Notes under the pieces: model-generated
Told to the model about the DNA's origin: nothing
Databases searched by the model: none
The model's input: the letters and a program-made list of their open reading frames with translations, nothing else
Shown: positions 46,324 through 55,231 of the stretch, in pieces
Numbering within the stretch: position 1 is the stretch's first letter
Layout of the letters: each line of letters opens with the position of its first letter
Program-made: the position numbers and the translations under genes
Assembly (NCBI GenBank): GCA_913048435.1
Contig: CAJWWC010000003.1
Span: 49,553 to 113,552 of the forward strand
DNA length: 64,000 nucleotides
Direction of reading: 5' to 3'
Origin: an uncultured Flavobacteriales bacterium
GTDB lineage: Bacteria > Bacteroidota > Bacteroidia > Flavobacteriales > UBA7312

Positions 46324-46990
46324 CTTGTGCGCCTTGTGGTATACCGTTAATATATTTTATCTGATAGTCAAAGGATTTATCGTCTTTGTAATACTTCCAA
46401 ATGCCATCTTTGATATCGTTTAAGTATTTACCACTGTATTTTTTATTACCTTCCGAATTGTATAGGGTGTAACTGCCCTCCAATTTATCAGCTTTATAGT
46501 TAGAGCTTAGCTTTAATTGTCCATTTCTATAGTACTGCACACTCTCACCATCTTTTTTATTTTCTACATAGGTACTCTTTTCTAATACATTTCCATCAGG
46601 ATAGTATAATTTATACTGGCCTTCTAACTTACCATTTTTATAATTTTCTTCTCTTATGAGATTTTCTCTATCATCATAGTACTTCCAAAGTTGTTCTTTC
46701 AGCTCATTCTGATATAGCCCTACTGCTTGGACTTTACCATTAGCATGATACAAACGTGCAGAAGCCGATTTACCATTATTAAAATATTCCAAATTGGCCT
46801 TTAGAACTCCCAGTTCTGTGTAATATAAAAAGATACCTGTAGGATTATCATCTTCAAAGCTACCTTCATAGCGTAATTTTCCGTTGTCGTGATTTTGGGA
46901 CCACTTGCCTTGTTTTCTACCTTGCTCATCAATCATATTTTGTGCCATTGATAGCACAGAAATAAACAAACACAATATAATTTTATACAT
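46316..46990 (-). CDS. YwqK-like secreted MORN-type repeat protein
   Basis: 224 residues: a signal peptide (MYKIILCLFISVLSMAQ) and about seven repeats of roughly 23 residues following G-x-W-x-Y-Y-x-x-G-x-L-x-x-E-x-x-Y-x-x-G-K, for example LEGQYKLYYPDGNVLEKSTYVENKKDGESVQYYRNGQLK. This is the toxin-antitoxin YwqK/MORN-variant repeat common in Bacteroidota; the exported form is not an antitoxin in the usual sense. A role in protein-protein contact at the envelope is a guess. A -7 element lies four bases upstream. Confidence 0.85.
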   Translation of the reverse strand: MYKIILCLFISVLSMAQNMIDEQGRKQGKWSQNHDNGKLRYEGSFEDDNPTGIFLYYTELGVLKANLEYFNNGKSASARLYHANGKVQAVGLYQNELKEQLWKYYDDRENLIREENYKNGKLEGQYKLYYPDGNVLEKSTYVENKKDGESVQYYRNGQLKLSSNYKADKLEGSYTLYNSEGNKKYSGKYLNDIKDGIWKYYKDDKSFDYQIKYINGIPQGAQDG

Positions 46991-46994
46991 TTTA

Positions 46995-47002
46995 CAAAAA
47001 TA
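46995..47002 (-). promoter_or_regulatory. Promoter -7 element of the YwqK-like gene
   Basis: TATTTTTG on the minus strand, four bases before the ATG at 46990. Confidence 0.5.
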
Positions 47003-47311
47003 CTAAGAATATGAGTATTCTAAAACAACTTTTTAAAGATGATAAAATTATGTGTAAAGTGAAAAAATTTATAAAATAAACTGTTAGTTCTGTTTTAAAC
47101 AAAATAAGTAATATAATAGGGCATGAGCAAGATACTCGCGCTTGCAAGAGCTTGAACTTGTGTTGACTAATTCCTCTTAAACTCCAAATATTCAACTAGT
47201 GTTTTATAAAATATGTTTTTCATATTGTTTTACATGAACTCATAATCTGGTGTTGAATTTTTATTTAATAGAAGCGTTATTTCCTTTCTTTTTAAGTGAG
47301 CATCATATGCC

Positions 47312-47346
47312 AAAAAAAAACCCCAAGAAAAGAAACTGTCAAGGGG
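47312..47346 (-). terminator. Probable terminator of tRNA-Arg
   Basis: On the minus strand CCCC (47346-47343) and GGGG (47324-47321) bracket an 18-base loop and are followed by nine T. The stem is short, but the position 15 bases after the tRNA and the T-run fit a terminator. Confidence 0.5.
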
Positions 47347-47360
47347 ATTTTTATAATGTG

Positions 47361-47434
47361 TGAACTCGGAGGGAGTCGAACCCCCAACCTCTAGAGCCGT
47401 AATCTAGTGCACTATCCAGTTATGCTACGAGTCC
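47361..47434 (-). tRNA. tRNA-Arg (anticodon ACG)
   Basis: The minus strand reads GGACTCGTAGC...GTTCGACTCCC...CGAGTTCA, 74 bases. The acceptor stem is GGACTCG/CGAGTTC with one G-U pair; the anticodon stem is CTAGA/TCTAG with loop TTACGGC, so the anticodon is ACG (read as ICG after deamination by TadA). The T-arm has GGGGG-TTCGACT-CCCTC. No CCA is encoded. Confidence 0.97.
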
Positions 47435-47444
47435 AAAACGATTG

Positions 47445-47477
47445 CAAATATAAATAGCTAATTGAATCTTTATACAA
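47445..47477 (-). promoter_or_regulatory. Promoter of tRNA-Arg
   Basis: TATATTTG at 47452-47445 (minus strand) with TTG at 47477-47475 and a 22-base spacer, ten bases before the tRNA 5' end. Confidence 0.6.
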
Positions 47478-47487
47478 AAAAAAGAAT

Positions 47488-48117
47488 TTATTTCTTTTTC
47501 TTTAAGCTCACTTTGTTTTCATCACCTCGAATTATTCGCTCAATATTTCTCTGGTGAGTAGCAATTAGTAAGATTGGTACAAATACTGCAAATATCATCA
47601 TTGTAGGTACAACAGTATGAGAAAGATAATACACTCCAAATGGAAAAAATAAACCAGCAAAAATAGAGCTCAAAGAAACATATTTTGAAAAAAGTAAAGT
47701 TAAAATAAATATAACTATTGATATTATTGCAGCTTGAGGAAACAAAGCGAGCATAAAACCTAGAAGAGTTGCTACACCCTTACCACCTCTAAAACCAACA
47801 TATATTGGGAAAACATGTCCTAAGACAGCAGCTATACCAAAAGTTAATTGTAAGTTGATGTAAATTTCAGAAAATGGAACATAAGAAGTATACCAAACTA
47901 AATTAACAGCTATATACCCTTTAAAAACATCTAGTAGTAAGACTGGAATACCAGCCTTTTTTCCAAGTACTCTAAATGTATTAGTTGCTCCAGCATTACC
48001 ACTTCCAAACTCTCTAACATCAATACCCTTCAACAGTTTACCTGCAATAATACTAAAAGGTATTGAACCTATTAAATAGGAAAGTATTAAATAAGTGATA
48101 TTTGAGGCCGTAATCAT
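47488..48117 (-). CDS. plsY: Glycerol-3-phosphate acyltransferase PlsY
   Basis: 209 residues, five membrane segments. It transfers acyl from acyl-phosphate to glycerol-3-phosphate, the first step of phospholipid synthesis. The three family motifs are seen: LIGSIPFSIIAGKLLKGIDVREFGSGNAGATNTFRVLGKKAG near residues 15-55, HVFPIYVGFRGGKGVATLLG near 101-120, and ATHQRNIERIIRGDENKV at the C-terminus. It follows the 1477-residue gene by 26 bases and is the last protein gene of the long minus-strand unit. Confidence 0.97.
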   Translation of the reverse strand: MITASNITYLILSYLIGSIPFSIIAGKLLKGIDVREFGSGNAGATNTFRVLGKKAGIPVLLLDVFKGYIAVNLVWYTSYVPFSEIYINLQLTFGIAAVLGHVFPIYVGFRGGKGVATLLGFMLALFPQAAIISIVIFILTLLFSKYVSLSSIFAGLFFPFGVYYLSHTVVPTMMIFAVFVPILLIATHQRNIERIIRGDENKVSLKKKK

Positions 48118-48143
48118 GTAATTAAAGTTACAAAGTTTGACAA

Positions 48144-51100
48144 CTATCTAAAAAACCGTTTTTTGAAGTTATCAACATCAACTTCTGATGACAAATCATA
48201 TTTATATTCGGGCTGATAATTCTTAGCTTGCAGCTTTCTTTTTTTAGATTTTACTTCTAAAATACTTATATTATAATCTTCAATAGAAGAACGACTTTGT
48301 AATAAATCATTAGAATAGGTGAAAAAATACCATTCACCAATGTCTGTTTCTAAATAAACATTAAAAATATCTCCAGAAAAATCTCTATTTAGTTCTAATC
48401 TACCTTTATAGAGTTTATTGATTTGAAAATCAACTATATTACCTAATCCCAACATTTTTTTAGAAATAATACTAGAATTTTCATTATCCCAAAATAAATT
48501 AATATCATAAAAGAAAAGAGTTTTCTTAAGTTGAGACGGAAGCTTATCAAACTGACCATATAACTCATATTCAAAAGAATAGTCATTATTATTAAATATT
48601 CTGTTGAAGTTTGGAACGTAAAAACTTTCTTTCATCTCTAGTTCATCTGCCATTGGATCATTAAATAAGTCTTGACCCATAAATTCTAAAGCATCTTTAC
48701 TGATGTAAAAATCAAGAGATAACATACATTTAGATTTAAAAGAATTATCAATGGCATTGTAATTAAAATTACCAAAAGTGGAAAGTTCAACTTGACCTAA
48801 ATCAAGACCGAAATTTAACTTTCCATCACCCTTCATTACACAACCTTCATTACTCATTGAAAATTTACTTGATAAAGAATCAGTTTTATCTTCAACAACA
48901 AACAAAGAACGGTTAACATCATATGATAAATATCCACTTAGAGGCATGATAACTAAATCTGATTCTTTCTCAAGTCTAGAAAGAAAAGCTGGGTAGATTT
49001 TATTTTCAGTCATGATCGGACCAAAGTACAAGTTTTGACCATTATCATCTAATACTTCACTACCTATGGGTAACTGAATATCTTCTACCCCCACATAATC
49101 ACCAAATTTTACCCATCCATCTTTAATTAAGTAACATTCATGTTGAACTTGAAAAGCACCATCGAAATAAAAGTCTTGCATTAAACCTTCCATTTTTACA
49201 GAGCCTTTAAACAAAAATTTTGGATTAAATTTAAATCCATCATCTTGACTTATTTTTCCAATACCTACTGATTGATGAGTACTATCGACATAAAGTGTAT
49301 CAAAACGAATCAATTGTTCATCAATACCTCTGCCTTTATAATTTACAGATGCATTACCTTTATAATTTTTACTTCCGTAAATCGTCACATCAGCGTCAAA
49401 TAACTCATGGTAGCGAGCATTTCTGTTTACCAAAATGGAAGCATCATTAAAAGTTCTCATTTTTGCATCTGTTTCAACAACAACAGAACCATTGGGAGGA
49501 TATATAATAGCATCAGCTACATATATCTCATCAACCTTATCTGCCTTTATAATATAATCTTTCAAGTTATAAGAAGCCATTTTAGATACAAATGATAAGG
49601 AATCTTGATCAGGATGTGTAGAAACAAACTTTGAGCCTACACCACCTCCTGGAATCCCCAATTCTAACAAACTACTATCCATAGACCATTTTAATTCATC
49701 AATAAAACACACGTATTGATTTTCAGGAAATGATACAAAGGATTTTTTTCCATTTGATTGAAATATACCATTTCTTTTCAATAAATTAATTTCTGTACGT
49801 AAATTTATTGACTCAAATGCAATTGCCTCAGAATTATCAGATCGGTATAATACAAAGTCAGCTGTATCGGAATTAAATTCATTATGATTAAAACGATATA
49901 AATCAGAACTTAATTCAGAGTCTTCTAATTTAATATTGCCTGAGCCAGAAAGTCCCCGAGGCTGAAGAAATAAACTACCATCAAGTCTTAATTCGTTGGA
50001 ATACAATAGAAAATCATCTGCTTTATTTTCTATAATTAGTATATCATCATAAGGCTTCCAGTGTTCATAAATCGTTTTACCACTGACCTTTGGAAATTCA
50101 ACTACGTTTAATGATTTTTCAATATCAAAAAAATTAGCGTGAGTAATCATTGAATCTAAAAATAAAATATAATTATCAGAAAAAGTAGTTGAAGACAAAT
50201 AATCAAACCCTCCTTTTGATCTCAATCCAGATTTATTCAGAGTTAGTTTGTTTTTTGAATGAAAAAAGCCTTTACCTCCATATAGCTCGAGGCTATCTTT
50301 GGATATATCAATTTCAAAGCCTAGTGAATTATCTTTTTGAACTCTCAATTCTTGTCTGAAAACTGGTAAAATATTTCCAGAATAAAATTCACCAGAAAAA
50401 CTTAATGAAGATCGATTGTATGAATCTAACGAATCAATTTGAAATGGATCTAATTCAAAATAAAAATTATCTCTATTGTAAACTCCTCCTAATATATCAA
50501 CATCGTCATAAAAAACTTTTGAGCGATTATAACTTCTTAACATCGGATATTCAGGAAAATTCTTTTTCCAAACTCCGGATTTATTAATGTTTGTGTCTAT
50601 GAGTAGTTCACCATTGGTTATTGTTATTTGGTTATAAAGTTTATCTAATTCAAGATTACCTTCTGAATCATATTTATTGTTATTATTAGGAACTCTTATC
50701 GATGTTCTAGCTTCGCTAAAAAGCATTTTAAAATTTTGATAATCAAAATTTATATTTTCTGATTTAATAACAAAACGTTTTTTACCAGCTTCAATTCTTC
50801 CACTCAACTCAAAATCAAGACCTTTTTTAATTACAATTTCTCCATTATTTGGAAAAACACCAACATCTCTTATCTCGCTTAGCGAAATGTCTTTAACATT
50901 CAAAATTGTCAAATCCATTGAATTCAAATCTAATTTAGCATTTATATTATTAATAGGAAAAATTGATTTGAATTTAATTACATCGTAGTCTTCTTTTTTA
51001 GATTTTGCCATTATATAACGTTCTACATTGTCAAGAACAGTAACTGTTCCCAATGTAGAATTATATGTAATAAATCCTTTTTTTGCTAGATTCATTAGAA

Positions 51101-52577
51101 ATCGAATATCTTGATCATATGAATAATTAGATAACTTAATAAAATCCTTTATCAAAAAAACATTATCAATTCCATAATTTTTATTGAATTCATTTATCCT
51201 AACTAACGGATGTTGCTTATCAATACCCAATAATTTATCAAAATATCTCTCGGTGTAATAGCTATTTGATTCAAAAAAAGCTGGTTGACTTGTATTTGTT
51301 GGTAATGTGCCAAAAATAATCTCATCATTGTCAATGTTCCAACTAAATTTTTGAAAGCGCATATTCAAATTGTGATAAGTATTTATGTAAGGAGCAGATG
51401 AAATTCCATTATCATCAGAAATTAAATCTAATCTTCTTTCATAAATATTATAAATTAAATTAACACCAGAATGAATGATTGAATCATTAATTAAAATTAC
51501 CTTAACCGAAGTATTTGAAGCCATAACTCGATTACCTGTAACGGCAATTCTTTCTGATGATGTTCTTATAAAAGGTTGTCCATCACGATAAAAAATTAAA
51601 CTTGCTAACTGACCATCTCCTCCCTTAGAAACAAATCGGTTTCCGTACAATGAGTAACCGCCTTCAAAGTCTACATCATCAATCAAATCAGACAATGTAA
51701 TTTTCTTGTCGTAAGAATCAAATTTAGGATAAGATACCTTCAAATCCTTTTTATTCTTTTCAATAAGTTTATTCTCAAGTGAACCAAGAATTGGTTTATC
51801 ATCAAATACCATTAAATTAAAGAAACTTACAGAGTCAGCAGAAAAACTTGGTTTTTTAAGGGCTATGTAATAATCTGAAAGTTCAGCATAGACTTCAGAA
51901 AAACTGTATCCTGCCTTACGCCAATCTACAAGACCATTTTCACCACGCCATGCACCTTCAAGTGGATAAAAAACACCAGTAGTATTTGATATCGTCATTG
52001 TATCATTTCTTGCAACACAAATTAAATCAGTAGATTTATCAAATTTAATAATTGGAATACTATCTTGAATAGAAAATTGATAATTCATATTTGTTGTATA
52101 CCAATTCAAAGAGCGGTTTCTAAAAATAGTTTTTTGAGAAAATAAAATATCAGAAAGAGTGTAAAATTTAAGTAAACTTGAGGTAGGAAAATTTTCAATC
52201 ATTAAACTAGCTGAAGCTGACCAATTATTAAACTGGGTGTCAAAGGATTCAGCTGATGCAAAAGATACTACAGCTTTTAATAAAGTCTTAAAATGTGTTG
52301 GTCTTTTTCTGTCTTTCAACATTTTATTGGACAACTTAATGATTGAGGATTTTTTATCATAAGAAAAGGTTTTACCCTGCCACATTTTAGAAAACTTTTT
52401 CATCATTTTCTTAGTATCTTCAGACGCAGAACCCTTCGACATAAAGGAATTGATTTCCTCTAAAAAGACCTTGTAGTCATCGCTAAACACCTTCAACCTC
52501 TGGTTTGATTGTGCAAAGACAGAAGATGCTAAAATCAAAAAAGATAATAGAAATGTTAGTTTTTTAATAGCTTTCAT
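48144..52577 (-). CDS. Very large secreted protein of unknown function
   Basis: 1477 residues from the ATG at 52577; the track start at 52604 lies inside prmA, while this ATG makes a standard ATGA overlap with the prmA stop and gives a clean signal peptide MKAIKKLTFLLSFLILASSVFAQ. The mature protein is beta-strand rich and acidic, without lipobox, membrane segment, T9SS tail or catalytic motif I can name. Stretches such as VDEIYVADAIIYPPNGSVVVETDAKMRTFNDASILVNRNA and LFDADVTIYGSKNYKGNASVNYKGRG recall the repeating strands of LptA/OstA-like or AsmA/TamB-like envelope proteins, but this is weak. Placement between plsY and prmA-tpiA suggests an envelope role. Periplasmic or outer-membrane-associated location is inferred. 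Confidence 0.85.
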   Translation of the reverse strand: MKAIKKLTFLLSFLILASSVFAQSNQRLKVFSDDYKVFLEEINSFMSKGSASEDTKKMMKKFSKMWQGKTFSYDKKSSIIKLSNKMLKDRKRPTHFKTLLKAVVSFASAESFDTQFNNWSASASLMIENFPTSSLLKFYTLSDILFSQKTIFRNRSLNWYTTNMNYQFSIQDSIPIIKFDKSTDLICVARNDTMTISNTTGVFYPLEGAWRGENGLVDWRKAGYSFSEVYAELSDYYIALKKPSFSADSVSFFNLMVFDDKPILGSLENKLIEKNKKDLKVSYPKFDSYDKKITLSDLIDDVDFEGGYSLYGNRFVSKGGDGQLASLIFYRDGQPFIRTSSERIAVTGNRVMASNTSVKVILINDSIIHSGVNLIYNIYERRLDLISDDNGISSAPYINTYHNLNMRFQKFSWNIDNDEIIFGTLPTNTSQPAFFESNSYYTERYFDKLLGIDKQHPLVRINEFNKNYGIDNVFLIKDFIKLSNYSYDQDIRFLMNLAKKGFITYNSTLGTVTVLDNVERYIMAKSKKEDYDVIKFKSIFPINNINAKLDLNSMDLTILNVKDISLSEIRDVGVFPNNGEIVIKKGLDFELSGRIEAGKKRFVIKSENINFDYQNFKMLFSEARTSIRVPNNNNKYDSEGNLELDKLYNQITITNGELLIDTNINKSGVWKKNFPEYPMLRSYNRSKVFYDDVDILGGVYNRDNFYFELDPFQIDSLDSYNRSSLSFSGEFYSGNILPVFRQELRVQKDNSLGFEIDISKDSLELYGGKGFFHSKNKLTLNKSGLRSKGGFDYLSSTTFSDNYILFLDSMITHANFFDIEKSLNVVEFPKVSGKTIYEHWKPYDDILIIENKADDFLLYSNELRLDGSLFLQPRGLSGSGNIKLEDSELSSDLYRFNHNEFNSDTADFVLYRSDNSEAIAFESINLRTEINLLKRNGIFQSNGKKSFVSFPENQYVCFIDELKWSMDSSLLELGIPGGGVGSKFVSTHPDQDSLSFVSKMASYNLKDYIIKADKVDEIYVADAIIYPPNGSVVVETDAKMRTFNDASILVNRNARYHELFDADVTIYGSKNYKGNASVNYKGRGIDEQLIRFDTLYVDSTHQSVGIGKISQDDGFKFNPKFLFKGSVKMEGLMQDFYFDGAFQVQHECYLIKDGWVKFGDYVGVEDIQLPIGSEVLDDNGQNLYFGPIMTENKIYPAFLSRLEKESDLVIMPLSGYLSYDVNRSLFVVEDKTDSLSSKFSMSNEGCVMKGDGKLNFGLDLGQVELSTFGNFNYNAIDNSFKSKCMLSLDFYISKDALEFMGQDLFNDPMADELEMKESFYVPNFNRIFNNNDYSFEYELYGQFDKLPSQLKKTLFFYDINLFWDNENSSIISKKMLGLGNIVDFQINKLYKGRLELNRDFSGDIFNVYLETDIGEWYFFTYSNDLLQSRSSIEDYNISILEVKSKKRKLQAKNYQPEYKYDLSSEVDVDNFKKRFFR

Positions 52578-53398
52578 AGTTTTTTGAATTTTGCTGTTAC
52601 CCAATTATTTCTGGAATTGTGACCAATATATTTTAATCGTTGTAAATTAGCTTCATGCTTTATCAAGTCTAAATCTTGTTCGTAGAAACCACTAAACAAA
52701 ATCAAACCATTTTCATTTAAATGGCTTGAATATGTATTCATATCTTTAATCAATATATTTCTATTGATATTAGCTAAAATTATATTGAACTTTCCATCAA
52801 TTTTTTCTTTACCACCTTTATGTATTACTATTTGTGAACTTCTGTTAATACTGATATTTTCTAATGCATTGTTATAAGCATATTCTTCAATATCAATAGC
52901 AACAACCTTTTTAGCACCTAGTTGGTCCGCTAATATTGCCAAAACTGCTGTGCCACACCCCATATCTAACACTATCTTATCAAAAAAGTTTAATCCTAGC
53001 ATTAACTCTATCATACCATGAGTTGTAGCGTGATGCCCTGTTCCAAAAGACATTTTTGGGGTGATAATAATTTCATAATCTACATCTTCAAGTGGTTGAT
53101 GAAAAATAGACCGAATACCACACTTTTTACCTATAATTATTGGCTGAAAATCAGATTCCCATTTGGCATTCCAATTTTGTTGCTTTATAACTTTATGATT
53201 GATAGTAATCTTACAATTAAGTTGATTACAGATTTTTTTTATATCAGAGAAATTAAAATCATCTTGTTTAATATAACCTCTCACTCCCTCCTCGATATTC
53301 TCAAAGCTTTCAAAATCTAGTTCAGAAAGATAGGCAATAAGAATTTCACTCCAAGGATTTAGAGGCTTAAATGAAAATATAACTTCTTTATACTTCAT
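52574..53398 (-). CDS. prmA: Ribosomal protein L11 methyltransferase
   Basis: 274 residues. It methylates ribosomal protein L11. An N-terminal substrate-recognition domain is followed by the SAM-binding Rossmann fold: MSFGTGHHATTHGMIELML near residue 127, VLDMGCGTAVLAILADQLGAKKVVAIDIEEYAYNN near 152-186 and ILANINRNIL (NPPY-like motif region) near 215. The start overlaps the tpiA stop by one base and the end overlaps the next gene by four. Confidence 0.94.
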   Translation of the reverse strand: MKYKEVIFSFKPLNPWSEILIAYLSELDFESFENIEEGVRGYIKQDDFNFSDIKKICNQLNCKITINHKVIKQQNWNAKWESDFQPIIIGKKCGIRSIFHQPLEDVDYEIIITPKMSFGTGHHATTHGMIELMLGLNFFDKIVLDMGCGTAVLAILADQLGAKKVVAIDIEEYAYNNALENISINRSSQIVIHKGGKEKIDGKFNIILANINRNILIKDMNTYSSHLNENGLILFSGFYEQDLDLIKHEANLQRLKYIGHNSRNNWVTAKFKKL

Positions 53399-54147
53399 TA
53401 AAATGCGTTAATAATTTGATAAAAGTCATTAGCATTTAAAGAGGCACCACCAATCAAACCGCCATCAACATCTTCTTTAGAAAAAATATCCTGAGCGTTA
53501 CTTGGCTTACAACTACCGCCATATAAAATTGATAGACCTCTAGATAGCTCTAATCCATATTTTTGCGTAAAAATTGAACGAATGAAGGCATGCATCTCTT
53601 GGGCTTGATCTGAACTAGCTGTAACACCTGTTCCTATAGCCCAAACCGGTTCGTATGCAATGACTAACTTAGACATTTGCTCACCAGACAAATGAAACAA
53701 GACATCTTCAATCTGTGATTTGACTACCATAAAATGATTGCCAGACTCTCTATCTGAAAGTGTTTCTCCACAACAGTAAATAACTATCAAATCATCCATT
53801 AAACATAAATCTACCTTTTTAGCTAAATCAGAATTATTTTCTTTGTGAAATATTCTTCTTTCCGAGTGTCCTAGAATGACGTATTTAGCGCCAGTAGATT
53901 GTATCATTTTAGTAGATATTTCTCCAGTAAATGCACCGCTTTCTTGAGCACTACAATTTTGCGCACTCACACTATACTTTTTTGAAATAGAGGTTATCTT
54001 TTCAAGGTGAGTAAAAGGCACTCCCAAAATTACTTCTACATCTATTGAAGATGATATTAGTTTTTCTATTAATTCATTAGCCAAAATAATACCTTCATTC
54101 AAATTTTTATTCATTTTCCAGTTTCCTGCTACAATTTTTTTTCTCAT
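53398..54147 (-). CDS. tpiA: Triosephosphate isomerase
   Basis: 249 residues, full length TIM barrel. It interconverts glyceraldehyde-3-phosphate and dihydroxyacetone phosphate. GNWKMNKN near residue 8 holds the catalytic Lys, VILGHSERRIFH near 90 the catalytic His, AYEPVWAIGTGVTAS near 163 the catalytic Glu, and ILYGGSCKPSNA and DGGLIGGASL the phosphate-binding loops. It lies one base after the permease stop. The tpiA-prmA pair is conserved in the phylum. Confidence 0.98.
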   Translation of the reverse strand: MRKKIVAGNWKMNKNLNEGIILANELIEKLISSSIDVEVILGVPFTHLEKITSISKKYSVSAQNCSAQESGAFTGEISTKMIQSTGAKYVILGHSERRIFHKENNSDLAKKVDLCLMDDLIVIYCCGETLSDRESGNHFMVVKSQIEDVLFHLSGEQMSKLVIAYEPVWAIGTGVTASSDQAQEMHAFIRSIFTQKYGLELSRGLSILYGGSCKPSNAQDIFSKEDVDGGLIGGASLNANDFYQIINAF

Positions 54148-54148
54148 T

Positions 54149-55225
54149 TTAACTCATTCTAATTCTAGGGTCTAACCATGCGTATATTAGGTCAACCACA
54201 ATGTTAATAATTATAAACATTAGCGCAATTGTCAATACACATCCCATTATTACGGGTAAGTCTAATTGATTTAATGCATCAACAATTTCTTTACCTATAC
54301 CATTCCATGCAAATATATATTCAACAAAAACAGCCCCAGCTAATAAACTAGCAAACCATCCAGATACGGCTGTAACAACCGGATTTAGTGAATTTTTTAA
54401 AACATGCTTTCTTAACACTTTAACAAAAGATAAACCTTTGGCAAAAGCCGTACGTACATAATCTTGTGTTAAGGTTTCTAAAAAAGATGCTCTCGTTAAT
54501 TGTAAAATTACCGCTAAAGGTCTTACACCTAATGTTATAGCTGGAAGTATAAGGTTAGATAAACTTAGAAACTCTCCCCTTCCATAATCATCCACAGAGT
54601 ACAAACTACCTGTCATGTTTAAGCCTGTTAAGTGGTTCAACACAAAACCAAACAACCAAGCAATTATTATTGCAGAAAAAAACGATGGTACTGACATTCC
54701 TAAGACTCCAAAAAAAAGAACCAACTTGTCAATCCAACTGTCTTTGAAGATAGCAGCCAATACACCTATAAAAACACCAAGTACGACAGCAAAAAGTATT
54801 GAAGAAAGTGCAAGGACTACAGTATTGGGTAATGTGTCAGAAATAATATGACTAACTAATCTACCAGACTTTTTAAAAGATTTCTTTAGATAAGGAAATT
54901 TGATTACGATGTCTGTATGTTTAATCGAATATAACTTAAAGTAACTGTATGGTTTGGATTCAAGTTTAGAATAGTCATTAAGTTTTTGTGAGTGTAAGGA
55001 AATTGGAGACAAATCATTGAGGTATAAAACATATTGTGTAAAGAGTGGCTTATCAAAGCCATATTTGGCTCTTATATTTTTTAACTGCTCAGAATCTTCC
55101 CTTTGATCTAACATCATTCTTGCAGGGTCACCAGGCAAAATATTAAAGAGTATAAACACTACTGTTACTACTCCCCACATGACTAGGAAACCATAACTTA
55201 GACGTTTGATGACAAATGCTAACAA
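54149..55225 (-). CDS. ABC transporter permease, DppB type
   Basis: 358 residues, six membrane segments. MLAFVIKRLSYGFLVMWGVVTVVFILFNILPGDPARMMLDQR is the typical start, and the ATPase contact (EAA) loop is DYVRTAFAKGLSFVKVLRKHVLKNSLNPVVTAVSG near residue 255. Residues 75-125 form an insert between the first and second membrane helices. Substrate is probably peptide; no DppC partner, ATPase or binding protein is adjacent, so it may pair with proteins encoded elsewhere. It sits between the DoxX-like gene and tpiA. Confidence 0.92.
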   Translation of the reverse strand: MLAFVIKRLSYGFLVMWGVVTVVFILFNILPGDPARMMLDQREDSEQLKNIRAKYGFDKPLFTQYVLYLNDLSPISLHSQKLNDYSKLESKPYSYFKLYSIKHTDIVIKFPYLKKSFKKSGRLVSHIISDTLPNTVVLALSSILFAVVLGVFIGVLAAIFKDSWIDKLVLFFGVLGMSVPSFFSAIIIAWLFGFVLNHLTGLNMTGSLYSVDDYGRGEFLSLSNLILPAITLGVRPLAVILQLTRASFLETLTQDYVRTAFAKGLSFVKVLRKHVLKNSLNPVVTAVSGWFASLLAGAVFVEYIFAWNGIGKEIVDALNQLDLPVIMGCVLTIALMFIIINIVVDLIYAWLDPRIRMS

Positions 55226-55231
55226 AACTAA

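Larger units (their letters stand above)
46991..47360. other. Gene-poor stretch before tRNA-Arg
   Basis: 370 bases. It holds the YwqK-like gene's promoter element at 46995-47002, a short plus-strand ORF of 22 codons at 47011-47079 (MSILKQLFKDDKIMCKVKKFIK) with no further support, a short GC-rich islet at 47119-47160 unlike its surroundings, and the terminator-like hairpin at 47312-47346. The track ORF 46992-47195 on the minus strand has no recognisable domain. Confidence 0.65.

Noticed and set aside
46316-46990. Toxin-antitoxin module suggested by the YwqK family name
   Set aside because: The protein is exported, made of MORN-type repeats, and no toxin gene lies beside it; the family name is historical.
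46316-46990. CRISPR-like regular repeats in the YwqK-like gene
   Set aside because: The periodicity is at protein level (about 23 residues) with varied DNA; it is a coding repeat.
46992-47195. 67-codon minus-strand ORF in the track
   Set aside because: Composition is that of translated AT-rich spacer, it crosses the YwqK-like gene's promoter element, and no family is recognisable.
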